Positions 8,093-17,390 of a stretch of DNA of 56,011 nt are shown here, in pieces. How positions within the stretch are numbered: position 1 is the stretch's first letter; the number at the start of each line of letters is the position of its first letter. The stretch is taken from positions 1-56,011 of the forward strand of contig AWGX01000258.1 in the NCBI GenBank assembly GCA_000495415.1. Reading direction: 5' to 3'. The notes beneath the pieces were generated by a model. That model did not search any database, was not told the DNA's origin, and saw nothing but the letters and a program-made list of their open reading frames with translations. A program made the translations under genes and the position numbers. Origin of the DNA: Smithella sp. ME-1 (GTDB taxonomy: Bacteria > Desulfobacterota > Syntrophia > Syntrophales > Smithellaceae).

Positions 8093-9198
8093 GCAGTACC
8101 ACCTTTCTGGCTGGATAAATTGAATTGTTGAGTAATCAGATTCCCAATTTGTTGGGCTGCATCTGGTTTGGATAATGAATGCATCGCTGATCTCATTTCA
8201 TCTATGTGGTGGAGTTGCGATAAACATTGGATAATTTCATTCAATAACCTGTTGTCCATTTCCTCATCAGGAAGCATGATTGCTGCGTGATGGTCGACAA
8301 GATATTGGGCATTTATTTTTTGATAGCGCCAGGCATAAGGGTAGGGGACCACAATTGCAGGTAATCCGAAAAATGGCAATTCTCCCAATGTGGAAGCACC
8401 ACCTCTGCACACACATAAATCCGCGCATGAAAAGGCTGCAGACATTTCTTCATGAATGTATGGATAAATTCGATAATTCTCGGATAATTCAGCTGGAAGT
8501 TCGGAGTATGCCTGCTGCATATCCGCCCAATCATAATTTCCCGTGATGTGGATGATCTGCGTTTTGGTTAATAAAATTTCCAGATTATTTTTGATAACCT
8601 GATTGATGGTATGAGCACCTTTACTGCCGCCATAGATCAACAATACAGGTAAGCGGTCATGTAAATTAAAGACTTTTCTGGCTTCAACTTTTGAATATTG
8701 CTTTAACTCTTTTCTGAGTGGATAACCGGTCACAACTAATTTTTGGACCTGATTAAAGTATTTTTTAGAGTTCTCCGTTGTTAAGGCAATTGTATGCGCG
8801 AATTTAGCAATGAACTTCAATGCAATACCTGGCTCGATATCGGGGACATACAATACGGATGGCTTCTTAAATCCAGCGACTGCCATAGGTGCAGCTAAAT
8901 ACCCACCGGTGTAAAAAATGACATCCGGTTGGTATTGATTAAGAATCTGAGCAGATCTAATGACGCCTCTGATGAGTTTATAAATATTTCCAGGCAGGGA
9001 ACGCAAACCAACTCCATGCACGCCAGCTGCTGGAATTTCCTGGTAAGGGAGGTTGAGGCGTTTGACTAAATTTTCTTCCATACCGCCTTCTCCGCCAACC
9101 CAGAGGATATCACTATAATTGCCTTCCATGGCTTGCAGGACGGCGAGTGCGGGGTACACTCCTCCGCCTGTCCCGCCAGCGCAAATCAACAACCGCAC
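8089..9198 (-). CDS. murG: MurG, lipid II-forming GlcNAc transferase
   Basis: MurG transfers GlcNAc from UDP-GlcNAc to lipid I on the inner face of the membrane, giving lipid II. The 369-residue GT28 protein has the N-terminal glycine loop CAGGTGGGVYPALAV, a second glycine loop LIYGGSKGAHTINQ at about 190-203, and the UDP-GlcNAc site CADLCVCRGGASTLGELPFFG. The His that normally follows GGTGG is Gly here. The start is a GTG at 9198 with GGAG upstream; this lies 86 bases inside the end of ftsW. The stop overlaps the cvpA-like gene. Motif order and length agree with MurG. Confidence 0.95.
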   Translation of the reverse strand: MRLLICAGGTGGGVYPALAVLQAMEGNYSDILWVGGEGGMEENLVKRLNLPYQEIPAAGVHGVGLRSLPGNIYKLIRGVIRSAQILNQYQPDVIFYTGGYLAAPMAVAGFKKPSVLYVPDIEPGIALKFIAKFAHTIALTTENSKKYFNQVQKLVVTGYPLRKELKQYSKVEARKVFNLHDRLPVLLIYGGSKGAHTINQVIKNNLEILLTKTQIIHITGNYDWADMQQAYSELPAELSENYRIYPYIHEEMSAAFSCADLCVCRGGASTLGELPFFGLPAIVVPYPYAWRYQKINAQYLVDHHAAIMLPDEEMDNRLLNEIIQCLSQLHHIDEMRSAMHSLSKPDAAQQIGNLITQQFNLSSQKGGTA

Positions 9199-10369
9199 TG
9201 TAGGAACTCCTTTCCTGAATTTGCTTGATCTGATTCACTCTTCCGACACTTAATACGAACCCAATTCCAGTAAGGATGGATACCAGACTGGAACCTCCCA
9301 GACTGAAGAAAGGCAATGTATTACCACCGATAGGCACGATGTTAAAAAGACTGGCAATATTGATGAAAGCTTCTAACACAATCCATGAACTGATCCCACC
9401 GGCAATCAACCTGCCTGCCATATCTTCACTTTCCAGAGCGATTTTGAAACCTCGCCATAACAAGAGCAGGTATAAAACCAAAACACCAATACTACCTAAC
9501 AATCCGGCCTCTTCCGCGATTACCGTGAAAATGGTATCGGATTGTCCTACCTCCAGTCCTGTGAATTTTACGGTACCCTGACCGATACCAACGCCAAAGA
9601 AACCGCCATTGACAACGGATTCAATCGACCGTTTCACCTGAGTTAAGGCTTGATTTGGATCGTTATAACCGGTGATGAATTGTCCCCAACGAGCGCTTCC
9701 AGTAGTGGTGACACGAATGATGACAAAAAATGATAATGCTGCAACTAAACCAATCAGAATGATTTGTTTCCAATCTAAATTTGCAAGAAAAAGGATGACG
9801 CTACTGATCATGACCAGGGTTAAAACAGCACTAAAGTCCGGTTCCAGGGCTAACAGCACAGCAGTACCACCGATAATAAATCCGATTGGAATTACCCAGA
9901 ATGTCAATTTTTTGAGATTTTCCTGCCGGCTTTTAATCCAGAAGGAGAGATATAGAATAATTAATACCTTGGATAATTCTGATGGCTGCACACTACCATC
10001 AAAAAATGTGCGGGTAGACCCATGTCGAAATGATCCCACAATCAAAACCAGAAACAGAACGATCCAGGTCGCGAGCAAGGCGGGAAGCATGAATTTTTTC
10101 CAGACACGATAATCAATCCAGGCGATAAAGAACGCACCTGCCAAACCAATCAGACCAAATAATGCCTGTCTGGAAACATAATCCCAGGGTGAAGTTGGGA
10201 TACTTGCATAGTAAGCCATCGGCATGGATGCTGAATAGAGAACCACCAATCCAAACAAATACAAAGCAAAAACAATTAATACTAAAGGAAAATCAATCGT
10301 CTTTAAAAAGGGGATTTTGAGGTCTGGTTGGGTAGAACTTTTGGACTTTATTGGAGATGTTGGACCCAT
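9113..10369 (-). CDS. ftsW: FtsW, SEDS-family peptidoglycan polymerase
   Basis: FtsW is the SEDS glycosyltransferase that polymerises lipid II at the septum together with a class B PBP. The 418-residue protein has about ten membrane segments and the SEDS signatures LEPDFSAVLTLVMI, SVVNGGFFGVGIGQG and GGNTLPFFSLGGSSLVSILTGIG. Its last about 28 residues form a very basic tail (DLRWRDRRRSVPRTRRP...) that is encoded in the 86 bases shared with the start of murG. Its ATG lies 22 bases inside the end of murD. FtsW rather than RodA is inferred from the position in dcw next to murG. Confidence 0.95.
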   Translation of the reverse strand: MGPTSPIKSKSSTQPDLKIPFLKTIDFPLVLIVFALYLFGLVVLYSASMPMAYYASIPTSPWDYVSRQALFGLIGLAGAFFIAWIDYRVWKKFMLPALLATWIVLFLVLIVGSFRHGSTRTFFDGSVQPSELSKVLIILYLSFWIKSRQENLKKLTFWVIPIGFIIGGTAVLLALEPDFSAVLTLVMISSVILFLANLDWKQIILIGLVAALSFFVIIRVTTTGSARWGQFITGYNDPNQALTQVKRSIESVVNGGFFGVGIGQGTVKFTGLEVGQSDTIFTVIAEEAGLLGSIGVLVLYLLLLWRGFKIALESEDMAGRLIAGGISSWIVLEAFINIASLFNIVPIGGNTLPFFSLGGSSLVSILTGIGFVLSVGRVNQIKQIQERSSYSAVVDLRWRDRRRSVPRTRRPASHGRQL

Positions 10370-11733
10370 GATTGAAACTTTTCTCCTCTCTCTTCAAAAT
10401 CCTTGAATTCATCGTAGCTGGTGCCACCTGGTGACAACAAAACGATGTCACCCGGTTCAGCGATTTTGCTGGCAGTGATGACAGCATCCTGAAGATGATT
10501 GCATATATCCAAAGTGAAATTCTGATTTTGAAATTTCAATTCTTTTATGTATCCATGAATTTTTTCGGCAGCATCGCCAAACAAAATAACATGGTCCACT
10601 TTCTGGTTAACCAGATGTAGTAAATTTTCCCAGGGCAAATTCTTATCTTTTCCGCCCAAAAGGAGAACAATCGGATTTGAAAATGCCAGTATGGCTGCTA
10701 TGGATCCTTCTGGGGTTGTTGCTTTTGAATCGTTGATCCATCGAATCCCATTCCACTCACGTACGAATTGCAAACGGTGGGGAACACCTTTGAATTCGCG
10801 TATGGCAGCTCTGATTGCTTCTTTGTTCAAACCAGCGACCAGTGATATTGCACTGGCAGCCAGAACATTTGAGATATTGTGTTTTCCTGGAAGCGTGATT
10901 TCATCAAGTTTACAGATTTCTTCACTTATTCCATGGTTTGTAACCCAGACAGCATCATTCTCAATGTACGAACCATTATGGTCTTCGGGGATTGGAGAAA
11001 ATCCAAAACTTACCAGGTTACCCTTAATCAAATGCCTTAATCCAAAAGACCCGCGATCATCCCGGTTGAGGATTGCGTAATCATGGGATGTCTGGTGCTT
11101 AAGGATATTTGCTTTGGCTGAGGTATATGCTTCTACAGAGCCGTGGCGGTCCAAATGGTTAGGCTTGATGTTTAAAATTGCTGCAATGTTTGGTGAAATC
11201 GTCATCAATTCAAGTTGAAAGCTGGATAATTCTAGAATAACCAGGTCATTACCTGTCATTTCTTCCACGTTATTGATCAGTGGATTGCCAATATTTCCTC
11301 CAACCCAAACTTTTCGGTCTTTAGCGAATGCTTTGTGAGCGATCTCACCCAACAAGGTAGTTGTGGTTGTTTTACCAACTGAACCGGTAATACCAATGAC
11401 CGGACAGGGCACGTTTTCCATAAAAATTTGAGAATCGTTCGTTAAAGGAATTTTTTTATTTACAGCTTCCATTATAAGCGGAATATTAAGCGGTACGCCA
11501 CCAGAAACACAAACCAGGTCTGTTTCGTGTAATAATTCCAGTGGATGTTCGCCCAAAACCCAGCGGATAGGTAGATCTTTTAATTGATCTTTGGAAGATT
11601 GCAAGTCTTGTTCTGATCGCCCATCATTTAATGTGACAATAGCGGCATGATTGGTTAAAAATCGTGCCAGCGCTAAGCCTTGCCGTGCAGCCCCAATTAC
11701 CAAAACTTTTGTTTTCGTCCAGTTTGATTTCAT
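10348..11733 (-). CDS. murD: UDP-N-acetylmuramoylalanine--D-glutamate ligase MurD
   Basis: MurD adds D-glutamate to UDP-MurNAc-L-Ala. The 461-residue protein starts MKSNWTKTKVLVIGAARQG, has the P-loop GITGSVGKTTTTTLLGE at about residues 112-128, the segment LNIKPNHLDRHGSVEAY, and the C-terminal NDSKATTPEGSIAAI and LLLGGKDKNLPW motifs typical of MurD. The frame is open 27 codons further upstream into mraY, but the ATG at 11733 overlaps the mraY stop as ATGA, the repeated junction style of this operon, and begins exactly at the Rossmann domain. It shares 22 bases with ftsW downstream. Confidence 0.96.
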   Translation of the reverse strand: MKSNWTKTKVLVIGAARQGLALARFLTNHAAIVTLNDGRSEQDLQSSKDQLKDLPIRWVLGEHPLELLHETDLVCVSGGVPLNIPLIMEAVNKKIPLTNDSQIFMENVPCPVIGITGSVGKTTTTTLLGEIAHKAFAKDRKVWVGGNIGNPLINNVEEMTGNDLVILELSSFQLELMTISPNIAAILNIKPNHLDRHGSVEAYTSAKANILKHQTSHDYAILNRDDRGSFGLRHLIKGNLVSFGFSPIPEDHNGSYIENDAVWVTNHGISEEICKLDEITLPGKHNISNVLAASAISLVAGLNKEAIRAAIREFKGVPHRLQFVREWNGIRWINDSKATTPEGSIAAILAFSNPIVLLLGGKDKNLPWENLLHLVNQKVDHVILFGDAAEKIHGYIKELKFQNQNFTLDICNHLQDAVITASKIAEPGDIVLLSPGGTSYDEFKDFEERGEKFQSWVQHLQ

Positions 11734-12722
11734 ATTAACGCCAATGCAATTCCAATTAATGCTGCAATTAAGCTTACCAACCAGAATCGTTGTACGACCT
11801 GGGTTTCGCTCCAACCACTTAACTCAAAATGATGGTGTAAGGGCGACATTTTGAGTAAACGTTGACCTCCTGATAATTTAAAATAAGTCACCTGTAGCAT
11901 GACACTAAGTGTCTCACTCAATGGAATAATGGCGATAATTGGCAGCAACAACCATTGACCGGTCATTAATGCCACCACACCCAGGGTAGCTCCCAAAGCC
12001 AGAGAACCAGTGTCCCCCATGAACAATTGCGCAGGATGCACATTGAACCACAAGAATCCAAAAATAGCACCAACAAGCGTGAAGCAAAAACGACCCAGAT
12101 AAAATTGACCTTGAATTAATGCAATCGCACCAAAGGCGGTAAAAGCTGTTGCTGAGATCAATCCAGCCAGTCCATCCAATCCATCCGTCAAATTTATGGC
12201 ATTAGAAAAACCAACAATGGCAACAATGGCAATAGGAACATAAAAAATACCAAGAGGAATTTCCATTTTCAAGCTGGGCCAGAACATTTCCGGTACATCC
12301 AACACATATTTAAGCGTGATGCCTATAAACGTTGCGATGATAATTTGAAGGAGGAATTTGGTTCGGGCTCGCATACCGATTCCTTTGCGGGCTCCACGAA
12401 TTCCTTCCCAATCATCAATCATTCCTAAAATACCGTAGATAAATAATGTTCCTACGGGAAGTAGAACTGATCGTCCGAGTACGTTAAAACCAAGCAAACT
12501 GGCCGAATTCAGGAGAATGGTTAATAATGCAACCGGAGCGATGAACATGACACCGCCCATGGTAGGGGTGCCCATTTTGCTAATGTGAGAATTTGGACCC
12601 TCAACGCGGATGACTTTTCCAATTTTGAAATGTTTTAATATCCTGAGTAATGGTGGTCCCCAAATTACAGCCATTAAAAAGCTAATGCCACTTAACGCTA
12701 ATGCCATAGGAGCTTCGGTCAT
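11730..12722 (-). CDS. mraY: Phospho-N-acetylmuramoyl-pentapeptide transferase MraY
   Basis: MraY makes lipid I by moving phospho-MurNAc-pentapeptide onto undecaprenyl phosphate in the membrane. The 330-residue protein is a polytopic membrane enzyme (about ten segments) with the diagnostic motifs SKMGTPTMGGVMF, LGMIDDWEG, NAINLTDGLDGLAGL, FMGDTGSLALG and MSPLHHHFELSGWSE, which include the catalytic Asp and the HHH box. Start and stop each overlap a neighbour (murF, murD) by four bases. Confidence 0.98.
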   Translation of the reverse strand: MTEAPMALALSGISFLMAVIWGPPLLRILKHFKIGKVIRVEGPNSHISKMGTPTMGGVMFIAPVALLTILLNSASLLGFNVLGRSVLLPVGTLFIYGILGMIDDWEGIRGARKGIGMRARTKFLLQIIIATFIGITLKYVLDVPEMFWPSLKMEIPLGIFYVPIAIVAIVGFSNAINLTDGLDGLAGLISATAFTAFGAIALIQGQFYLGRFCFTLVGAIFGFLWFNVHPAQLFMGDTGSLALGATLGVVALMTGQWLLLPIIAIIPLSETLSVMLQVTYFKLSGGQRLLKMSPLHHHFELSGWSETQVVQRFWLVSLIAALIGIALALI

Positions 12723-14131
12723 TTTTCTTCCTCCAGGGCATAAACGATTTGTTCCATATGTAATCCGTGAGAACCTTTAACAAGCACCACGTCATTCTTC
12801 TTAAAGGTTCCTTGTAATACCTGAATGGCTTCATCTACAGAATCAACGCTGGTAATCGCTTTTCCGGGTAACCCCGAGCGTTTAGCTGTTTGTGCAATTA
12901 TTTTGGCACGTTCACCAACGGTGATCAATCGCTTGACTACTTGAGCAGCTCGTACACCAACCATTTCATGCCCTTGTTCTTCATAAAGGCCTAATTCTAA
13001 CATGTCACCGAGTACCGCACATTTTTCACCCTGCAGTTCATCTAACAGGTTTAAGGCAGCCATCACGGAATCAGGTGAAGCATTATATGTGTCGTCCAAT
13101 ATGAGCGCACCTGAAGGTGTGGTTACTGCAGCCAGTCTTAATTGGGTATGGCCCTGTTGTAATCCATTTACGATTTCCTGCCAGGTTAATCCTTCAACCA
13201 AACCAACTGCCGCAGCGCGTAAGGCTGTATGCACAGAATGCTGGCCTATTAGCGGAACACGTAAAAATAATCTCTCATTTTTATAATGCAGACAAAATCG
13301 TATTCCTTGTAAGCCTAAGCCTTCAATCTGATCCGCCCATAGATGAGCCTGGGGGTTCAAACCGTAAAAAAGAACATTTGCCTGGGTTTTTTCAGCCATG
13401 GGTCTCACCATAGGATCATCGTAATTCAGGATGGCTGTTCCAGTTGAAGGTAAATATTCAATCAACTCAGCTTTACCTCGAGCGATCGCCTCTAATGATC
13501 CAGCTCTTTCAGCATGCACTGCACCAATATTCGTTATGACTCCAGTAATTGGATCTGCTATTTCACAAAGGAGTTTGATCTCTCCTGGCACATAAAAACC
13601 CATTTCCAATACGGCTCGTTGATGACTTTCTGTCATTCGTATAATGGTTAAAGGTAATCCAATCTCATTGTTCAGATTCCCAAAATTTTTTAAGGTTCTG
13701 TATTTTTGACTGAGGACCTCAGCAATTAATTCTTTGGTTGTGGATTTACCCACAGATCCTGTAATTCCAATGACGCGGATATTGAGTCTTCTCCGCCAAA
13801 AGGCTGCAATTTTTTGTAGAGCATCCAGTGTGTTTATAACCAACAATGCGACTGGTTGATCAAAAGATGGCAGGATGTCGGGCAATTTATTGTTTCTCAG
13901 ATCAATGATTGGATATTGTGACTCAACTTGTTTTTCAATAAGGACTGCCTGAGCACCCCGACGGAAAGCATCATTCACATATAGATGACCATCTTGTTGC
14001 TCACCTTTTAGGGCAACAAATAACGCTGCTGGTATAACCTGTCTTGAATCAACGGCTGCCTCACTAATAATTTGCGGGGCAGTTGGTCTTTTATAAGTTA
14101 AAGCTTCAAAAATATCGGCTACTGTTAGCAT
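12719..14131 (-). CDS. murF: UDP-MurNAc-tripeptide--D-Ala-D-Ala ligase MurF
   Basis: MurF finishes the cytoplasmic precursor by attaching the D-Ala-D-Ala made by Ddl. The 470-residue protein has the MurF N-terminal domain (AAVDSRQVIPAALFVALKGEQQDGH), the P-loop GITGSVGKSTTKELIAE at about 122-138, NIGAVHAERAGSLE, and the C-terminal LDDTYNASPDSVMAAL and GDMLELG motifs that distinguish MurF from MurE. No murE is present in this cluster, so tripeptide synthesis must be encoded elsewhere. The stop overlaps mraY; the start is 7 bases after the PBP gene. Confidence 0.97.
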   Translation of the reverse strand: MLTVADIFEALTYKRPTAPQIISEAAVDSRQVIPAALFVALKGEQQDGHLYVNDAFRRGAQAVLIEKQVESQYPIIDLRNNKLPDILPSFDQPVALLVINTLDALQKIAAFWRRRLNIRVIGITGSVGKSTTKELIAEVLSQKYRTLKNFGNLNNEIGLPLTIIRMTESHQRAVLEMGFYVPGEIKLLCEIADPITGVITNIGAVHAERAGSLEAIARGKAELIEYLPSTGTAILNYDDPMVRPMAEKTQANVLFYGLNPQAHLWADQIEGLGLQGIRFCLHYKNERLFLRVPLIGQHSVHTALRAAAVGLVEGLTWQEIVNGLQQGHTQLRLAAVTTPSGALILDDTYNASPDSVMAALNLLDELQGEKCAVLGDMLELGLYEEQGHEMVGVRAAQVVKRLITVGERAKIIAQTAKRSGLPGKAITSVDSVDEAIQVLQGTFKKNDVVLVKGSHGLHMEQIVYALEEEK

Positions 14132-14138
14132 TTCTTCC

Positions 14139-15941
14139 TTATTGGCTGCTTGCCATTTCCATTCGAATTTTGTCGGGTGGTATATCCATCAGAATTACCA
14201 GGTTTTCAACAATCTCACTGAACACTGGAGACACAACGACGGAACTCCAGATACTGGACTGAGGTTTTTCCAACCAGATATAAACAATAAATTTGGGATC
14301 ATCCACTGGACCCCAACCAACAAAGGATGCATTCGTTTGCCCGGCTACATAACCCTGTCGACTGGGAATTTCTGCGGTTCCTGTTTTTCCCGCCAGACGA
14401 TATCCTTCGACCAGTGCATCTGAGGCTTCCTTTTCCAATGAAACCGCCAGCATCTCGGTGATTGTGTGTGCTGTTTCAGGTTTGATCGGTGTCGAAACAA
14501 TTTTTGGATTATAGTATCTGATCCTGCCGTCCTGAACAACAGCTTTTTGAATATGTGGTGCCATCATACGTCCATCGTTTGCTATGGCTGCAATGGAAGT
14601 TATCATTCTAATTGGCGTAACCGAGACACCCTGACCGAATGAATGTGGTCCGATCATTCCTTCATACCAGCGGGGCGCATTGGGATCTGATCCAAAGGGA
14701 GTAGGGTTGCTCGGGGACAGGAATGGAAAGCTGGCTTCTCCTTCCATATCGATGTTGGTTTTTCTATCAATATTAAAAGCAGAGAGATACTCATAAAAGG
14801 TTTTTGTGGTTGTTTGTTGGGCCATCCAGACCAGACAAACATTCAAGGAATGTTGCATACATCCTGTCATGTCCTGGTAACCCCAGGCACCGTAATCCCA
14901 GTTGTATATGGTCATACCACCAATATTAACAACGCCTGTATCGAGAAACTCCGTTTCCGGTGTTACCGCACCTGAGTCCAGAGCAGCTGCCAGAGTAAAT
15001 ACTTTAAAAACTGAACCAGGTTCATAGGTTTGCATAATTGCACGATTGAATGGCGTCGGAATATCATAACCATCCACATTTAGTGTTGGATATTCGGCTA
15101 AAATTTGTTCAGATGGCTGGTTTAGATTGGCGCGGGGAGTGGTAGCCATAGCCAGAATTTCACCAGTTTTAGGGTCCATAACAATGACGGTGCCTGATGA
15201 TGATCCGGAATTTTTAATAGAACGATCCAGGATTTCTTCCATTCTAGCCTGAATTTCACGATCAATTGTCAATATCACACTAGCTCCATGAGGAATTTCG
15301 GGGATTTCCATGACATCATAAGGATTCATTGAAATAAATGTGGATGATTCAATTGTTGATAGGATATTGTCGTAAAAACCTTCTACACCAAAAAAACCAC
15401 CAGAACTGTAAAAGCCAAGAACATTCGCACCTAATCGATGATCGGGATAGGTTCTTTCAAGACGGCCATTCCACGTGATTGGATATAGTGCACGGTTTGT
15501 TTCTTGTGCCATTGAAATTTCCTCAACCATTTTTTCCGTCGCATTTCTATAGATCGTTGAAAACACTGCATAATTCTCTTTTAATGGGTCTGGTTGATAC
15601 GGGATTTCGATTCTGGTTCTTACATAATCTCTATTCAAGCCTGTCAGACTGGATATAAAATTAATAATTTCATTTTTGTTACTCTCTGTAATTTGATTCA
15701 GGGTGACACCAATTTCATAAACCTCATTATTGCCGGCAAGCAAATTTCCCCACCGGTCGTATATGTTTCCGCGCACAGCTTCAAAAGCTTTGGGTTTATA
15801 GGTCGCCTGGTTACCGACTTTCTCGCTGATCTCTTGAAAAACCGGATCCGTTTGTATTTGAACTAACCGAAAGACAATAGTAATAGAAAATAAGATAATT
15901 GCAATACCGACAAAATAAAAGCGCATCTTTTCTCGTCGCAT
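14139..15941 (-). CDS. ftsI: Class B penicillin-binding protein (FtsI/PBP2 type)
   Basis: This is the septal D,D-transpeptidase partner of FtsW, acting outside the membrane. The 600-residue protein has an N-terminal membrane anchor at about 7-27, a dimerisation (pedestal) region starting AVRGNIYDRWGNLLA, and a transpeptidase domain with SVFK at 310-313 (catalytic Ser310), SLN at 365-367 and KTG at 519-521. There is no PASTA domain. The ATG at 15941 is chosen because AAAGAGGG lies just ahead, overlapping the end of the ftsL-like gene; an upstream in-frame extension would run inside that gene. Its dcw position supports FtsI; SpoVD-like naming is an alternative. Confidence 0.93.
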   Translation of the reverse strand: MRREKMRFYFVGIAIILFSITIVFRLVQIQTDPVFQEISEKVGNQATYKPKAFEAVRGNIYDRWGNLLAGNNEVYEIGVTLNQITESNKNEIINFISSLTGLNRDYVRTRIEIPYQPDPLKENYAVFSTIYRNATEKMVEEISMAQETNRALYPITWNGRLERTYPDHRLGANVLGFYSSGGFFGVEGFYDNILSTIESSTFISMNPYDVMEIPEIPHGASVILTIDREIQARMEEILDRSIKNSGSSSGTVIVMDPKTGEILAMATTPRANLNQPSEQILAEYPTLNVDGYDIPTPFNRAIMQTYEPGSVFKVFTLAAALDSGAVTPETEFLDTGVVNIGGMTIYNWDYGAWGYQDMTGCMQHSLNVCLVWMAQQTTTKTFYEYLSAFNIDRKTNIDMEGEASFPFLSPSNPTPFGSDPNAPRWYEGMIGPHSFGQGVSVTPIRMITSIAAIANDGRMMAPHIQKAVVQDGRIRYYNPKIVSTPIKPETAHTITEMLAVSLEKEASDALVEGYRLAGKTGTAEIPSRQGYVAGQTNASFVGWGPVDDPKFIVYIWLEKPQSSIWSSVVVSPVFSEIVENLVILMDIPPDKIRMEMASSQ

Positions 15942-15945
15942 GTTA

Positions 15946-16407
15946 TTAACCCTCTTTGTCCAACATAATAAAGGTGCCTTGATACAACCAATCCCAGATC
16001 GATTGAGTAAAAGCCGGTACCATCCGGAAATTTTCCTGATCAGCAACGGATCGGGGAATTGTTACAGGTTCAGGTTGTTTACCGATGTAATTGGGAATGT
16101 ATAAGTATTCAATATCTGCTCTGGTCGCAGGAACAAAACCTAATTCTTTTGCGCGGTTTTGCATGGTTGTTGCTGAAGTCAGCAAGGCAAGATTGGTACT
16201 GTTAGCAGAAATTGAGCGAATTAGTGATTCTCTCTCTGCTTCTAATAACCGGACTTGAACACCTGCCTGTGCTGCTCTGGCGGTGAAATTAAGGTTCATA
16301 AAAAATGAAAGAACAAGCACAACCAATAAAAGCAGCACCAGACCAAACCTTTGAATCTGGAGCCTCCATGGATTTTGTTGATGAGCTTGGGTATATCTTT
16401 TGTTCAT
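15946..16407 (-). CDS. FtsL/DivIC-like bitopic protein
   Basis: This 153-residue protein has a short basic cytoplasmic tail, a single membrane segment at about 20-40 (LVLLLLVVLVLSFFMNLNF), then a Leu/Ala-rich heptad-like stretch (about 45-80) and a variable tail. This is the FtsL layout, and it lies between rsmH and the class B PBP, where ftsL normally sits. FtsL forms a complex with FtsQ and FtsB that activates FtsWI. Sequence similarity in this family is too weak for certainty, and the roughly 70-residue C-terminal extension (FVPATRADIEYLYIPNYIG...) is longer than in E. coli FtsL. Confidence 0.72.
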   Translation of the reverse strand: MNKRYTQAHQQNPWRLQIQRFGLVLLLLVVLVLSFFMNLNFTARAAQAGVQVRLLEAERESLIRSISANSTNLALLTSATTMQNRAKELGFVPATRADIEYLYIPNYIGKQPEPVTIPRSVADQENFRMVPAFTQSIWDWLYQGTFIMLDKEG

Positions 16408-16445
16408 GCGTCCCTACCGATATTAATACAATTTGTTTGCAATAC

Positions 16446-17390
16446 TCATGCCAAATTAAGTTTTTCTGCAATTCTTAATTTTGCACTTCTCGCCCGAGGG
16501 TTATTGGTTATTTCTTCTGATGATGCTTCAATGGGTTTTCTATTTACCTCCTTTATTGATTTGATGTGGTTACAGGTACAGATGGGTTGATTCGGTGGAC
16601 AGATACAATCTTTGCTTTCTGTTCTAAAAATTGACTTCACAATCCGATCTTCCAAAGAATGAAAGGCTATAATAGCCAATTTTCCTCCAGGCTTTAACAG
16701 ACGAATCGCCTGAGGAACAACAGATTCAATGGCTTGCATTTCCTGGTTGACAGCGATCCTAATTGCCTGGAATGTTCGTGTAGCAGGATGGATCTGGCTA
16801 TATTGATTCCCGTAAGCTTTTTTAACCAGATTGGCTAATTCAAAGGTCGTGTTGATTGGCCTGTTCTGGCAGATAATCCTGGCGATTTTTCTGGAATATT
16901 TTTCTTCCCCATATTTCCAGATAATATTCGCCAAGTCATTTTCTGCCAATGAGTTGACCAGATCTGCTGCATTGAAGCTAGTCTGGTCACCAAATCTCAT
17001 ATCTAAGGGAGCGTCATAAAGAAATGAAAACCCTCTTTCTTTGGTATCAAGCTGGATGGACGATACACCTAAATCAAGAATAATTCCATCGACAAAAAGC
17101 CATCCAATCTCTTTTACAAATGATGCCATATCGACATAAGTACCTTGCCTGACAAAAACCCGGTCTTTGAAAACAGAGAGGTGCCGGTTCGCGATAACCA
17201 GTGCCTGGGGGTCCAGATCTATTCCAAGTAATTTTCCATCTGGAACAGACGCAGCTAATATCCCCATGGCGTGACCACCAGCTCCTAAAGTTCCGTCGAT
17301 ATATAGGCCACCTGAGTAGGGAGCAAGCGCATTTATGATTTCATGGTAAAGTACAGGTATGTGGGGGGAGGGTGAATTTTGCTCATTCAT
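16446..17390 (-). CDS. rsmH: 16S rRNA (cytosine1402-N4)-methyltransferase RsmH
   Basis: RsmH (MraW) methylates N4 of C1402 in the decoding centre of 16S rRNA using SAM. The 314-residue protein has the opening HIPVLYHEII, the SAM motif IDGTLGAGGHAMGIL, the GIILDLGVSSIQLD segment, PATRTFQAIRIAVNQE, LAIIAFHSLEDRIVK and the conserved end NNPRARSAKLRIAEKL. Its ATG shares one base with the mraZ stop (TAATG). It is the second gene of the operon, as usual. Confidence 0.98.
   Translation of the reverse strand: MNEQNSPSPHIPVLYHEIINALAPYSGGLYIDGTLGAGGHAMGILAASVPDGKLLGIDLDPQALVIANRHLSVFKDRVFVRQGTYVDMASFVKEIGWLFVDGIILDLGVSSIQLDTKERGFSFLYDAPLDMRFGDQTSFNAADLVNSLAENDLANIIWKYGEEKYSRKIARIICQNRPINTTFELANLVKKAYGNQYSQIHPATRTFQAIRIAVNQEMQAIESVVPQAIRLLKPGGKLAIIAFHSLEDRIVKSIFRTESKDCICPPNQPICTCNHIKSIKEVNRKPIEASSEEITNNPRARSAKLRIAEKLNLA

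Noticed and set aside
9672..10112. A 146-codon open frame on the plus strand opposite ftsW
   Set aside because: Antisense to conserved SEDS motifs; its basic composition is what the complement of membrane-helix codons gives.
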